NCBI GenBank assembly: GCA_036271555.1 | Contig: DATBAK010000010.1 | Span: 1 to 64,000, forward strand | Reading direction: 5' to 3' | Length of the DNA: 64,000 nt | From: Acidimicrobiia bacterium | Lineage (GTDB): Bacteria > Actinomycetota > Acidimicrobiia > IMCC26256 > PALSA-610 | In this document: piece by piece, positions 18,567 through 25,993 of the stretch | Layout of the letters: each line of letters begins with the position of its first letter | Numbering within the stretch: the first letter of the stretch is position 1 | The notes under the pieces: model-generated | Told to the model about the DNA's origin: nothing | The model's input: the letters and a program-made list of their open reading frames with translations, nothing else | The model's database searches: none | Program-made: the position numbers and the translations under genes

Positions 18567-18588
18567 TCGTCGGGTGAGCCCCCGACGA
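18567..18588. promoter_or_regulatory. Perfect inverted repeat in the divergent promoter region
   Basis: TCGTCGGG (18567-18574) and CCCGACGA (18581-18588) are perfect 8-base arms around a 6-base spacer. The element sits between the starts of the BTAD regulator (minus) and the protease-propeller gene (plus), the only non-coding stretch here. Its position suits an operator for one or both genes. SARPs usually bind direct heptamer repeats, so a different regulator, or a hairpin in the 5' leader, is equally possible. Confidence 0.4.
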
Positions 18589-18624
18589 CGCGGATCTGTA
18601 ACACGGCCTTGGGAGGATCCGTCG

Positions 18625-21600
18625 ATGGCAATCGCGAAGCGGACGCGTGGGTCGGCCCTGGCCGTGTGCCTGGCCGTTGGCCTCTCGATGACGGGCGTGG
18701 TGGCGCCGTCGACGGCGGCTGCGAGCGGTTCCGCGGGGCCACCGGTTCGGGCCAAGCCCGCGGGCCCGCTGTCGGTGCGGCTGCAGGCGCTGGCGGCCGC
18801 GAGCGCGGGCGGGGCATCGCCGTCGGCCGCCGCGCAGGACTCGGCGGTCGGCCTGCCGGCCCGCGGTCCGGCCTCACTGCTGCACAGCCGCGACGGCCGC
18901 CTGATCGTCGAGGTCCGCACGGCCGACACGTCGGCGGCGACGATCGCACGACTCCGAAGGGTCGGCGCCGTCGTCAACGTCGCGAAGCGGTGGCGTACGA
19001 CCACGCTGGCCATCGCGCCGACGCGCCTGACCGCGCTCGCGCGAATCACCGGCGTCCAGAGCGCGATGGAGAGCCTCGCACCGGTGACGAACTCGGTCGC
19101 GGCGAACCCGACGCCCGCCGCGGCGGCGAGCGGTGCGTGCGGATCGGTCCACTCGGAGGCCGACGCGCAACTCCGCGCGAACGTCGCGCGCAATCACGAC
19201 TTCGTCGACGGGTCCGGCCAGACCGTCGGCATCCTCTCCAACTCCTTCGACGCCCAGCACGCGGCGGCCGACGTCGCGTCGGGAGACCTGCCCGGTCCGG
19301 GCAACCCGTGCGGCCGGCTCACGCCGGTGAAGGTTCTCGCCGACGACACGCCGGGAGCCGACGAAGGACGCGCCATGGCGCAGCTCGTCCACGACATCGC
19401 GCCGGGCGCGGCGATCGACTTCGCGACGGCCGACGAGGGCACGATGGACTTCGCGTCGAACATCGGCGCGCTCAAGGCGGCGGGCGCGAACGTCCTCGTC
19501 GACGACTACACCTACTTCGCCGAGCCGTTCTTCCAGGACGGCCCTGTGGCGGTCGCGGTGAACGACGCGACCGCCGACGGCCACACGAACTACTTCTCGT
19601 CCGCCGGCAACTTCAACGTCGTCGCGGGCGGGCACGACGTCGGTTCGTACGAAGCGGCGAAGTACCGCCCGACCGCGTGCCCACCGGCGGTTGCCGCGTA
19701 CGGCGCGGGCGAGCACGACTGCCACGACTTCGATCCCGGTCCGGGTGTGAGCAACGGCGACACGTTGAGCCTCGGCGGGTTCAACGAGCTCAAGCTCGAC
19801 TTCCAGTACGCGGAACCGTGGTTCGGCGTCACCGACGACTTCGACGTGTTCCTCGTCGACGCGAGCTCGGGCGCGGTGGTCGCGGCGTCGACCGACGACA
19901 ACCAAGTCACCCAACAGCCGTTCGAGTTCGTCGACATCTACCACTTCGACTCGACCGACGTGCGCGTCGTCATCGCCCGTCATTCCGGTCGGGGGCGCCC
20001 GCGTCTGAAGTTCTCCCTGCTCGGGAGTCGTGGCATCGACGCGGCGCAGTTCGCGACGAGTAGCGGACCCGACGTGATCGGCCCGACGATCTTCGGTCAC
20101 AACGGCGCGGCGAATGCCGTGAGCGTCGCCGCGGTTCCGGCGACGAGCACGACCGATCCCGAGACGTACTCGTCGCGCGGCCCGGTGACGATGGTCTACG
20201 GACCGGTCGACGGGACCACAGCCGCTCCACCACTGCCGCGCGTCGTCCGGCTCGCGAAGCCCGACCTCGCCGCGACCGACTGTGTGGCGACGACCTTCTT
20301 CTCGTCCGGCGTGTTCTGTGGCACGTCGGCGGCCGCGCCGAACGCGGCCGCTGTCGCCGCGCTCATGCGGCAGCGCAACCCGAAGGCCCGCGCCAAGTTG
20401 ATCGTGAACAAGTTGAAGGCGACGGCTGCGCCGATGGAGAACGGCACACCGCAATCGGTCGGTTCCGGTCTCGTCGACGCCGCTGCAGCCGTCACCGCCG
20501 TCGGCGGCAAGCCGCAGTACGCGAAGTTCACCGACGCGGGCATGGACTACCCGCTCGCGATCACGGCCGGCCCCGACGGCGCGCTCTGGGTCGGCAGCTA
20601 CGGCGGAGAGATCACGCGCGTCACCACGAGCGGCGCGATCACGAACTTCCCGGACGCGCGGATCGGCTACACCGACGGCATCGCGACGGGCGCCGACGGC
20701 AACATCTGGTTCACCAACAAGCTCGCGAACCAGATCGGCCGGATCACGCCGGCGGGGGTCGTCACGATCTTCACCGACGCGACCCTGAGCGGACCGTCGT
20801 CGATCACGAGTAGGCCCGACGGCGCACTCTGGTTCGTGAACGCGACCTATCCCAACTACTCGGTCGGGCGCATCGCGACCGACGGCACGATCACGCGGTT
20901 CACCGATCCGAGCATCAACGGCCCCGGGCAGATCACGACGGGACCCGACGGCAACCTGTGGTTCACGAACCTCGGGCCGCCCCGCTCGGCGTCGGTCGGT
21001 TCGATCGGACGCATCACGACCGCGGGGGTGGTGACGAGCTACACCGCGGACGGCAAGGTCTACCAACCGGTCGGGATCGCGGTCGGTGGCGATGGCGCGC
21101 TCTGGTTCACGCAAGGCGACGCGCCCGGCCGCATCGGTCGTATCACGACGGCCGGGGAGATCTCGTACATCTACGACCCGAGCATCCTCACCGCGGGTCA
21201 GATGGCGAGCGGACCCGACGGCGCGGTCTGGTTCACCGACGGCGGCGGGCCGTCCCTCGGTGACGAATCGGTCGACCGACTGTCGATGAACGGCGTCGCC
21301 ACGAGGTTCACGGACCCCTCGCTGGAGCGCCCCTCCGGGATCGTCACCGGTCCCGACGGGAACGTGTGGACCGCGAACTTCGACAGCAAGACGATCGGCC
21401 GCTTCACCGCGAGCTTCCGGCGGGTGAGTGTCGTCATGCATCCGACCATGAACACACCCTTCGGGATCACGAACGGTCCGGGCGGCGTGCTGTGGTTCAC
21501 GAACCGCGACGGGAGCTCGATCTCACGCGTGTCGACCGCGGGTGTCGTCACCAACTTCACCGACCCGACGATCAGCGGACCGACGGGCATCGTTGCCGGT

Positions 21601-22305
21601 CCCGACAACGCGCTGTGGTTCACGAACAGCGGCAATCACAGCATCGGGCGGATCACGTGGAAGGGCGCGGTGAAGAGCTACACCGTGCCCGACATCGGCA
21701 CCCCGCAGTCGATCGCGGCCGGGCCCGACGGCGCGCTCTGGTTCACGACACTGGGCGACGGTGTGGGCCGCGTCACGACCGCCGGACACATCACGATGTA
21801 CCACGACGCGGCGATCGCGCGGTCGTACGACATCACGACCGGCCCTGACGGCGCGCTCTGGTTCACCGACCTCGGCCCGCTCACGACCGGGATCGGCGCG
21901 GTCGCGCGCATCACGACCGACGGCACGATCACGCGTTTCAGCGATCCGGTGATGCGAAGGCCCTTCGGTATCACCGCGGGACCCGACGGCGCGCTCTGGT
22001 ACGCCGACATCGGCGGCAACTCGATCGGTCGGATCACGACGGACGGCACCGTGACGAACTTCACCGCTTCGGGTCTCAGTAGCCCGCGCATGATCACGGT
22101 CGGTCCCGACGGCGCGCTGTGGTTCACGATCGACGCGGACCTCGGACGCATGACGACCGCCGGTTCGTTCTCGAGCCCGCTTACGGTCGGCTTCGGCGGC
22201 CCGCAGGCACAGGCGCAGGACCTCACCACCGGGCCCGACGGTCAGCTGTGGTTCACCGGCCTCGACAACGTCGTCGGGCACGTCAACCTGGTCGACTACT
22301 TCTGA
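18625..22305 (+). CDS. Secreted S8/S53-like protease domain fused to 14 Vgb-type propeller repeats
   Basis: 1226 aa from ATG 18625 with GGGAGGA 9 bases upstream; the open frame before it is not coding. A signal peptide occupies about residues 9-33. The protease domain (about 170-600) keeps DEGRAMAQLVHDIAPG (246-261), the oxyanion SSAGN (325-329) and the nucleophile GTSAAAP with Ser568. The first motif, usually LSDSF in relatives I recall, reads LSNSF with Asn206, so catalysis may be impaired. From about 625 to the end there are 14 repeats with the core GPDGALWFT, the number for two seven-bladed propellers. Probably an exported surface or matrix protein. The fusion is unusual, and activity cannot be claimed. 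Confidence 0.85.
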   Translation: MAIAKRTRGSALAVCLAVGLSMTGVVAPSTAAASGSAGPPVRAKPAGPLSVRLQALAAASAGGASPSAAAQDSAVGLPARGPASLLHSRDGRLIVEVRTADTSAATIARLRRVGAVVNVAKRWRTTTLAIAPTRLTALARITGVQSAMESLAPVTNSVAANPTPAAAASGACGSVHSEADAQLRANVARNHDFVDGSGQTVGILSNSFDAQHAAADVASGDLPGPGNPCGRLTPVKVLADDTPGADEGRAMAQLVHDIAPGAAIDFATADEGTMDFASNIGALKAAGANVLVDDYTYFAEPFFQDGPVAVAVNDATADGHTNYFSSAGNFNVVAGGHDVGSYEAAKYRPTACPPAVAAYGAGEHDCHDFDPGPGVSNGDTLSLGGFNELKLDFQYAEPWFGVTDDFDVFLVDASSGAVVAASTDDNQVTQQPFEFVDIYHFDSTDVRVVIARHSGRGRPRLKFSLLGSRGIDAAQFATSSGPDVIGPTIFGHNGAANAVSVAAVPATSTTDPETYSSRGPVTMVYGPVDGTTAAPPLPRVVRLAKPDLAATDCVATTFFSSGVFCGTSAAAPNAAAVAALMRQRNPKARAKLIVNKLKATAAPMENGTPQSVGSGLVDAAAAVTAVGGKPQYAKFTDAGMDYPLAITAGPDGALWVGSYGGEITRVTTSGAITNFPDARIGYTDGIATGADGNIWFTNKLANQIGRITPAGVVTIFTDATLSGPSSITSRPDGALWFVNATYPNYSVGRIATDGTITRFTDPSINGPGQITTGPDGNLWFTNLGPPRSASVGSIGRITTAGVVTSYTADGKVYQPVGIAVGGDGALWFTQGDAPGRIGRITTAGEISYIYDPSILTAGQMASGPDGAVWFTDGGGPSLGDESVDRLSMNGVATRFTDPSLERPSGIVTGPDGNVWTANFDSKTIGRFTASFRRVSVVMHPTMNTPFGITNGPGGVLWFTNRDGSSISRVSTAGVVTNFTDPTISGPTGIVAGPDNALWFTNSGNHSIGRITWKGAVKSYTVPDIGTPQSIAAGPDGALWFTTLGDGVGRVTTAGHITMYHDAAIARSYDITTGPDGALWFTDLGPLTTGIGAVARITTDGTITRFSDPVMRRPFGITAGPDGALWYADIGGNSIGRITTDGTVTNFTASGLSSPRMITVGPDGALWFTIDADLGRMTTAGSFSSPLTVGFGGPQAQAQDLTTGPDGQLWFTGLDNVVGHVNLVDYF

Positions 22306-22349
22306 TCACACGCCGGTGAGTTCGCGCGCGCCGATCGGTCTCCATCTGC

Positions 22350-22724
22350 ATGACTGCGAACACGTTCAAGAGCATCCGTACGGTCGCGGTGCCGGTCTCC
22401 GACCAGGACCGCACCCAGGCCGCGCTCGCACGGCTCGGCTTCTCTGTCGCGATGGACGCCGAGCTGCGGCCCGGCTTCCGCTGGATCGAGATGGCGCCGG
22501 CCGACGGTGAACCGTCGATCGCGCTCGTCCTCACCGGACCCGAGCTGCCGACCGGCGTCGACACCGGCATCCGCCTCACCACCGACGACGCGCGCGCCGC
22601 GCACGCGGCGATCGAAGGTGTCGGCTTCACGGCGGGGGAGCTGCTGGATTGGCCGGGCGTCCCGTTGATGTTCTCCTTCGTCGACCTCGACGGGAATCGC
22701 TTCTACGTCAGCGAGACCGACTGA
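22350..22724 (+). CDS. VOC-superfamily (glyoxalase/bleomycin-resistance fold) protein
   Basis: 124 aa. The paired beta-alpha-beta-beta-beta pattern is visible: KSIRTVAVPVSDQDRTQAAL, LGFSVAMDAEL, then FRWIEMAP, and in the second half GIRLTTDDARAAHAAIEGVG and FSFVDLDGNRFYVSE. The last motif (D-x-DGNxF-x-x-x-E) is the standard metal-site end of VOC enzymes. Substrates vary widely (methylglyoxal, antibiotics, catechols), so no reaction is assigned. A clear ribosome-binding site is absent, and it follows the protease-propeller gene by 44 bases. Confidence 0.85.
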   Translation: MTANTFKSIRTVAVPVSDQDRTQAALARLGFSVAMDAELRPGFRWIEMAPADGEPSIALVLTGPELPTGVDTGIRLTTDDARAAHAAIEGVGFTAGELLDWPGVPLMFSFVDLDGNRFYVSETD

Positions 22725-22774
22725 GCCGGTTCCGCGCCGCGCTCACCGGGTAACCCTGACGGAGGGCTCGAACA

Positions 22775-23230
22775 GTGGGCGGCCGTGACTCGACGAAAGC
22801 CGGGGCGTCCGAGATGTCATTCACCGAGCAAGAGGCCGAGTACCTGGGGTCGCAGCGACTCGCTCGCATTGCGACGGTCGCACCCGACGGGCAGCCCGAT
22901 GTCACGCCCGTCGGCTTCGAGTTCGACGGCACGTACTTCTACGTCGGCGGCATGAGTCAGCTGGAGACGCGGAAGTACCACAACGTGCGTGACGGCAACG
23001 ACAAGGTCGCGATCGTGATCGACGACGTCGTTTCGGCGGATCCGTGGACGCCGCGCTTCGTGCGTGTGTACGGCGTCGCCCAGAACGTCGAACGCGTCGG
23101 TCAGGCGGGTCCGGGCTCGTATCTCCGGATCACGCCGGTGGTGTCGTGGAGCTGGAACCTCGACGGTCGACCGTTCGGCAACGGCGAGGGTCCGTCGGGA
23201 CCGCGGCGGACGGTTCACGTACCCGGCTGA
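22775..23230 (+). CDS. PPOX-class F420-dependent oxidoreductase
   Basis: 151 aa from GTG 22775, supported by GGAGGG eight bases upstream. Family alignment from memory suggests the conserved part starts at ATG 22814 (MSFTEQEAEYLGSQ), so a 138-residue product is also possible. The split-barrel features are LARIATVAPDGQPDVTPVGF, FYVGGMSQLETRKYHNV and VAIVIDDV, followed by the SW-W-L end typical of the Rv0121c-like group. Those proteins use the deazaflavin F420, a cofactor common in actinobacteria, but their physiological substrates are mostly unknown. It converges on the GNAT gene with only six bases between stops. Confidence 0.85.
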   Translation: MGGRDSTKAGASEMSFTEQEAEYLGSQRLARIATVAPDGQPDVTPVGFEFDGTYFYVGGMSQLETRKYHNVRDGNDKVAIVIDDVVSADPWTPRFVRVYGVAQNVERVGQAGPGSYLRITPVVSWSWNLDGRPFGNGEGPSGPRRTVHVPG

Positions 23231-23236
23231 CCCGGC

Positions 23237-23836
23237 TCACCGCGGCTCACCGCGCCAGTCGGCGCGCCGGATCTCGTACTCGACCTCACCCTGCTCGGTC
23301 CCGGGCAGCGGATCGTCGAACTCCTCGACGAACGTGCGGACGTACCGCATGCCCACCGACGCCATCGTCGCCCGCGACGGCGTGTTGACCGTCATCGTCT
23401 GGGCGAGGATCCGTTTCAGTCCGAGCTCCTCGAAGCCGTAACGGATCAACTCCAACGATCCTTCGCGCGCGTAGCCCCGACGCCAGTGAAGCCGGAGGAT
23501 GCGGTAGCCGAGCTCGGCCTCGCCGGGCACCTTCACCTGACTCGGCCCGTGCGGCGGCTGCAGCATCCACATCCCGACGAAGTCGCGCGGCGAATCGCGC
23601 GTGACATCGCGCGAGACGTCGCGGGTGAAACCGATCCACACACCGAGTCCGTCGACGGTGCCGGCGCGGGCGACGCGTCCCCGGTGCTTCTCCGCGACCT
23701 CGTCGGGCGTCGACGCGCCCGACGACAGGTACCGCAGCACCTCGGGATCCGAATCGAGCTCGACCTCGAGTGGCAGGTGCTCGTCGGCGAGCGGCACGAG
23801 CTCGAGCCGCGCGGTGAGCAGGCGCGCCTGGGTCAC
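23237..23836 (-). CDS. GNAT N-acetyltransferase (RimJ/RimL type)
   Basis: 199 aa from GTG 23836. The opening LLTARLELVPLADEHLPLEV and the later ELGYRILRLHWRRGYAREGS with the acetyl-CoA loop RRGYA, followed by LELIRYGFEELGLKRILA and NTPSRATMASVGMRYV, are diagnostic of the RimJ/RimL branch that acetylates ribosomal protein N-termini or small amines. An odd insert in the middle (about residues 72-85) repeats R-D-x-x four times (RDVSRDVTRDSPRD) and is encoded by a degenerate 12-base tandem repeat at 23583-23622. The insert falls before the strand FVGMWML and is probably a loop. Confidence 0.87.
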   Translation of the reverse strand: MTQARLLTARLELVPLADEHLPLEVELDSDPEVLRYLSSGASTPDEVAEKHRGRVARAGTVDGLGVWIGFTRDVSRDVTRDSPRDFVGMWMLQPPHGPSQVKVPGEAELGYRILRLHWRRGYAREGSLELIRYGFEELGLKRILAQTMTVNTPSRATMASVGMRYVRTFVEEFDDPLPGTEQGEVEYEIRRADWRGEPR

Positions 23837-23863
23837 CTGCGTCGCACCCGCATCCGCCGGCCG

Positions 23864-25174
23864 TCAGCCGGTGGGCGCGAAGACGTGGATGAACGCGTCA
23901 TTCTCGGACGTCGTGTACACGAGTCCACCCGCAACCTCGATCGAGCTGGGCGCCGAGGGTTCCGGAGTCATCCGCCACAGCTCGGTGCACGTGCGTGTCG
24001 CCTGATCGCAGCCCGCGGACGCCGTCGCGTCGTACGCGTTGATCGCGCGCGACGTTGCGCTGTAGAGCACGTTGCCGGCGACGACCGGCGCGTCGGTGCC
24101 GCCCGCGCCCGGGTAGGTGGTGATCGGCTGGCACACGTGCCGCGCGCCGAAGCAGTGCGCGACGCCGGCCGCGTCGTACGTGCGGATGTCGACGGTGTCG
24201 TCGACGAACAGCAGCGAAGGCGTCGCCGCGAGCGTGGGTGGATTGTTCGCCGAGTAGGGAACGACGAACGCGGGGGAGCAGACCTTCGGCGCTCCCGAGC
24301 ACGAGGCGCCACCGTCGTCGGGATAGGCCTCGACCTCCAGCGTCTTCTGGTTCGAGGCGTAGATCGTTCCGCCCTGCGCGACGACCGTGCTGCGGGGGCC
24401 GTGCGTGCGCGAACGCCACTGCACCGCGCCGGTGCGCGCGTCGTACACGGCGACCGAACCGGCTTCCGGCGCGAGCACGACCTGCTGCGCGCCGAGCGTG
24501 AACGTGGACCCGGTCGTCGGCGTGGTGATCGACCGCACCGGCTTGCACGTGACCGCGCACGCGTGCGAGATGTCGAACGCGCGCAGATGCGCCGCGATCG
24601 TGTCGAAGCCCTGCGTCACGGTGTCGCTGACCCACAACCGTCCGTTGCCGATCTTCGGCGAGAAGACGCTGCTCCCGTCGGCCTTGTCGACCCACCTCCA
24701 CAACGGCGTGCAAACAGTCGGGTTCGTGCGGGTGCAGTTGTCGAGACCGGCCGCGTCGAACGCGGCGACACCCGCGTGCCCCGCGCGGTCGCGACCGGTC
24801 GCGTAGACGACACCGCCCGACACCGCGACTTCGCCGTGGAAGCCGGCGTCCGAGACCCACGTCGGCGCACAGTGGCCGCCCGCCGGCGCGCACGCGGTGA
24901 TCGAGTACGCCGACAACTTGCGCCCGCCGGTGAACAGCAGTCCGTCGGCGGAGACGAAGGCGCGCCCACGCGCGGCCCAGGCCTCGGTCAGCGACTCGAC
25001 GTTGCCCGTCGTGATGGTCGTCTCGCCGGGATTGAAGTTCGAGCCGCCCGCGTCGAAGCCGGCCTGCGGCCAACTCGGCGTTCCAACTGCGCCACTCGCG
25101 CCCACCGGACCGATCGCGCCCAGCACGACGGCACCGACCAACGAGAGCACCATGATCCCGACCCGCCCGTTCAT
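23864..25174 (-). CDS. Secreted PQQ-like beta-propeller repeat protein
   Basis: 436 aa. The signal peptide is VGIMVLSLVGAVVLGAIGPV. The mature part starts like PQQ/quinoprotein-like outer-surface proteins (SWPQAGFDAGGSNFNPGET, then LTEAWAARGRAFVSADGLLF) and repeats short units such as GGVVYATGRDRAGHAGVAAF, GGTIYASNQKTLEVEAY and GNVLYSATSRAINAY, each blade ending in an xxxYDA/AFDA strand. Each repeat tends to carry a C-x(5-10)-C pair (NCTRTNPTVC, SCSGAPKVC, HCFGARHVC), which suggests disulfides. Ligand or enzymatic function is unknown. It is one of several exported propellers in this window. Confidence 0.8.
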   Translation of the reverse strand: MNGRVGIMVLSLVGAVVLGAIGPVGASGAVGTPSWPQAGFDAGGSNFNPGETTITTGNVESLTEAWAARGRAFVSADGLLFTGGRKLSAYSITACAPAGGHCAPTWVSDAGFHGEVAVSGGVVYATGRDRAGHAGVAAFDAAGLDNCTRTNPTVCTPLWRWVDKADGSSVFSPKIGNGRLWVSDTVTQGFDTIAAHLRAFDISHACAVTCKPVRSITTPTTGSTFTLGAQQVVLAPEAGSVAVYDARTGAVQWRSRTHGPRSTVVAQGGTIYASNQKTLEVEAYPDDGGASCSGAPKVCSPAFVVPYSANNPPTLAATPSLLFVDDTVDIRTYDAAGVAHCFGARHVCQPITTYPGAGGTDAPVVAGNVLYSATSRAINAYDATASAGCDQATRTCTELWRMTPEPSAPSSIEVAGGLVYTTSENDAFIHVFAPTG

Positions 25175-25221
25175 GCGCGCCAGGATGCCGGTTGTGCGCC
25201 GGCGGCGCCAGGCTCCCGGTA

Positions 25222-25848
25222 CTACGGCAGGTTGTACGTGATCGTTTGCACCGGCGCGCCGGCGAAGTGTGCGATCAACGTGATCGTCGTGAAGTTCAGC
25301 GTCAGGCTCTCGGTCGGCACGGTCGCGCCGCTGGCCGACGTCTGGAAGCCCGAGATCAGTACGTGGCCGAGGTCGATCTCGAGGTACTTCACCAGCGCGC
25401 CGGTCTTCGTGTTGACGTCGGTGAAGTAGAGGACCGCGGTGTCGTTCCCACTACCCGTCAGCGAGCGTTGCAACAGTGGTGCGCTGTACTTGTCCATCGC
25501 GTGCGTGAGGTTGATGTCGGAGACGCTCGGCGTGCTTCCACCGCGCGTTCCGCTCGTCGTGATCGGAACGCGCGAGATGCCGAACGAGAACGAAGAGATC
25601 GGCGCGTCGGTCTTGTAGGTCGTGCCCGGCGGGCCGGTGACGCCGTCGTACTGCAGGTAGATACCCGCACTCGCCGACGCCGCGGCGCGCAACAGGTCTG
25701 ACGCATTCATCGCCGCGGGCGACTTGCGCGCACCCGAATCGTGCGACGGCGACGCGACACTGTGGAGCGCCCAACCCGCCGCGCCCACGGCGAGCACGAC
25801 CACGACCGCGAATGTTCTCCGAATCGACGCGCGCAGCGCTCGGTCCAT
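25222..25848 (-). CDS. Membrane-anchored Hcp-like (type VI secretion tube family) protein
   Basis: 208 aa from ATG 25848, preceded by GGAGGGA. Residues 12-29 are one hydrophobic segment after a basic start (anchor or uncleaved signal), followed by a short linker. Residues 60-208 follow the Hcp pattern: GIYLQYDGVTG, ISSFSFGIS, SVSDINLTHAMDKYSAPLLQ, then KYLEIDLGHVLISGF and PTESLTLNFTTITLI. Canonical Hcp forms hexameric rings of the type VI tube and lacks an export signal. No other type VI gene is present here, and the system is not expected in actinobacteria. Hcp-fold proteins with signals are more likely surface proteins. A 9-bp hairpin lies just upstream. Confidence 0.75.
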   Translation of the reverse strand: MDRALRASIRRTFAVVVVLAVGAAGWALHSVASPSHDSGARKSPAAMNASDLLRAAASASAGIYLQYDGVTGPPGTTYKTDAPISSFSFGISRVPITTSGTRGGSTPSVSDINLTHAMDKYSAPLLQRSLTGSGNDTAVLYFTDVNTKTGALVKYLEIDLGHVLISGFQTSASGATVPTESLTLNFTTITLIAHFAGAPVQTITYNLP

Positions 25849-25865
25849 GAACAGTCCCTCCGCCC

Positions 25866-25886
25866 GCGAGGGCCGATGGCCCTCGC
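25866..25886 (-). promoter_or_regulatory. Perfect 9-bp hairpin in the 5' leader of the Hcp-like gene
   Basis: GCGAGGGCC and GGCCCTCGC are perfectly complementary around the 3-base loop GAT. The structure lies 18 bases before the ATG at 25848, on the start-proximal side of which is the ribosome-binding site. No T-run follows on the minus strand, so it is less likely to be an intrinsic terminator than a leader structure. It could also insulate the gene from read-through of the large surface-protein gene upstream. Confidence 0.45.
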
Positions 25887-25951
25887 ACTGTTGCGCAAGT
25901 GTTTAGAGGCGCAGCGTGGCGACTGTCAATGCGGCGCGACGCGACCGCACC

Positions 25952-25984
25952 CGTGGAGCGCGGGGCGGGTTCCCACGCTCCACG
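25952..25984 (-). terminator. Candidate terminator of the large surface-protein gene
   Basis: CGTGGAGCG (25952-25960) and CGCTCCACG (25976-25984) form a perfect 9-bp stem with a 15-base loop. It begins nine bases beyond the minus-strand stop at 25994. There is no U-tract, as is common for actinobacterial terminators, so the assignment rests on position and stem strength alone. Confidence 0.5.
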
Positions 25985-25993
25985 AGGGGGCAG

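Noticed and set aside
18874-21441. 855-residue open frame on the minus strand
   Set aside because: Antisense to the protease-propeller gene; its periodic RD/VG pattern mirrors the repeats of the real gene.
25222-25848. Evidence for a type VI secretion locus
   Set aside because: Only an Hcp-like gene is present; there are no sheath, baseplate, VgrG or ClpV genes in the window.
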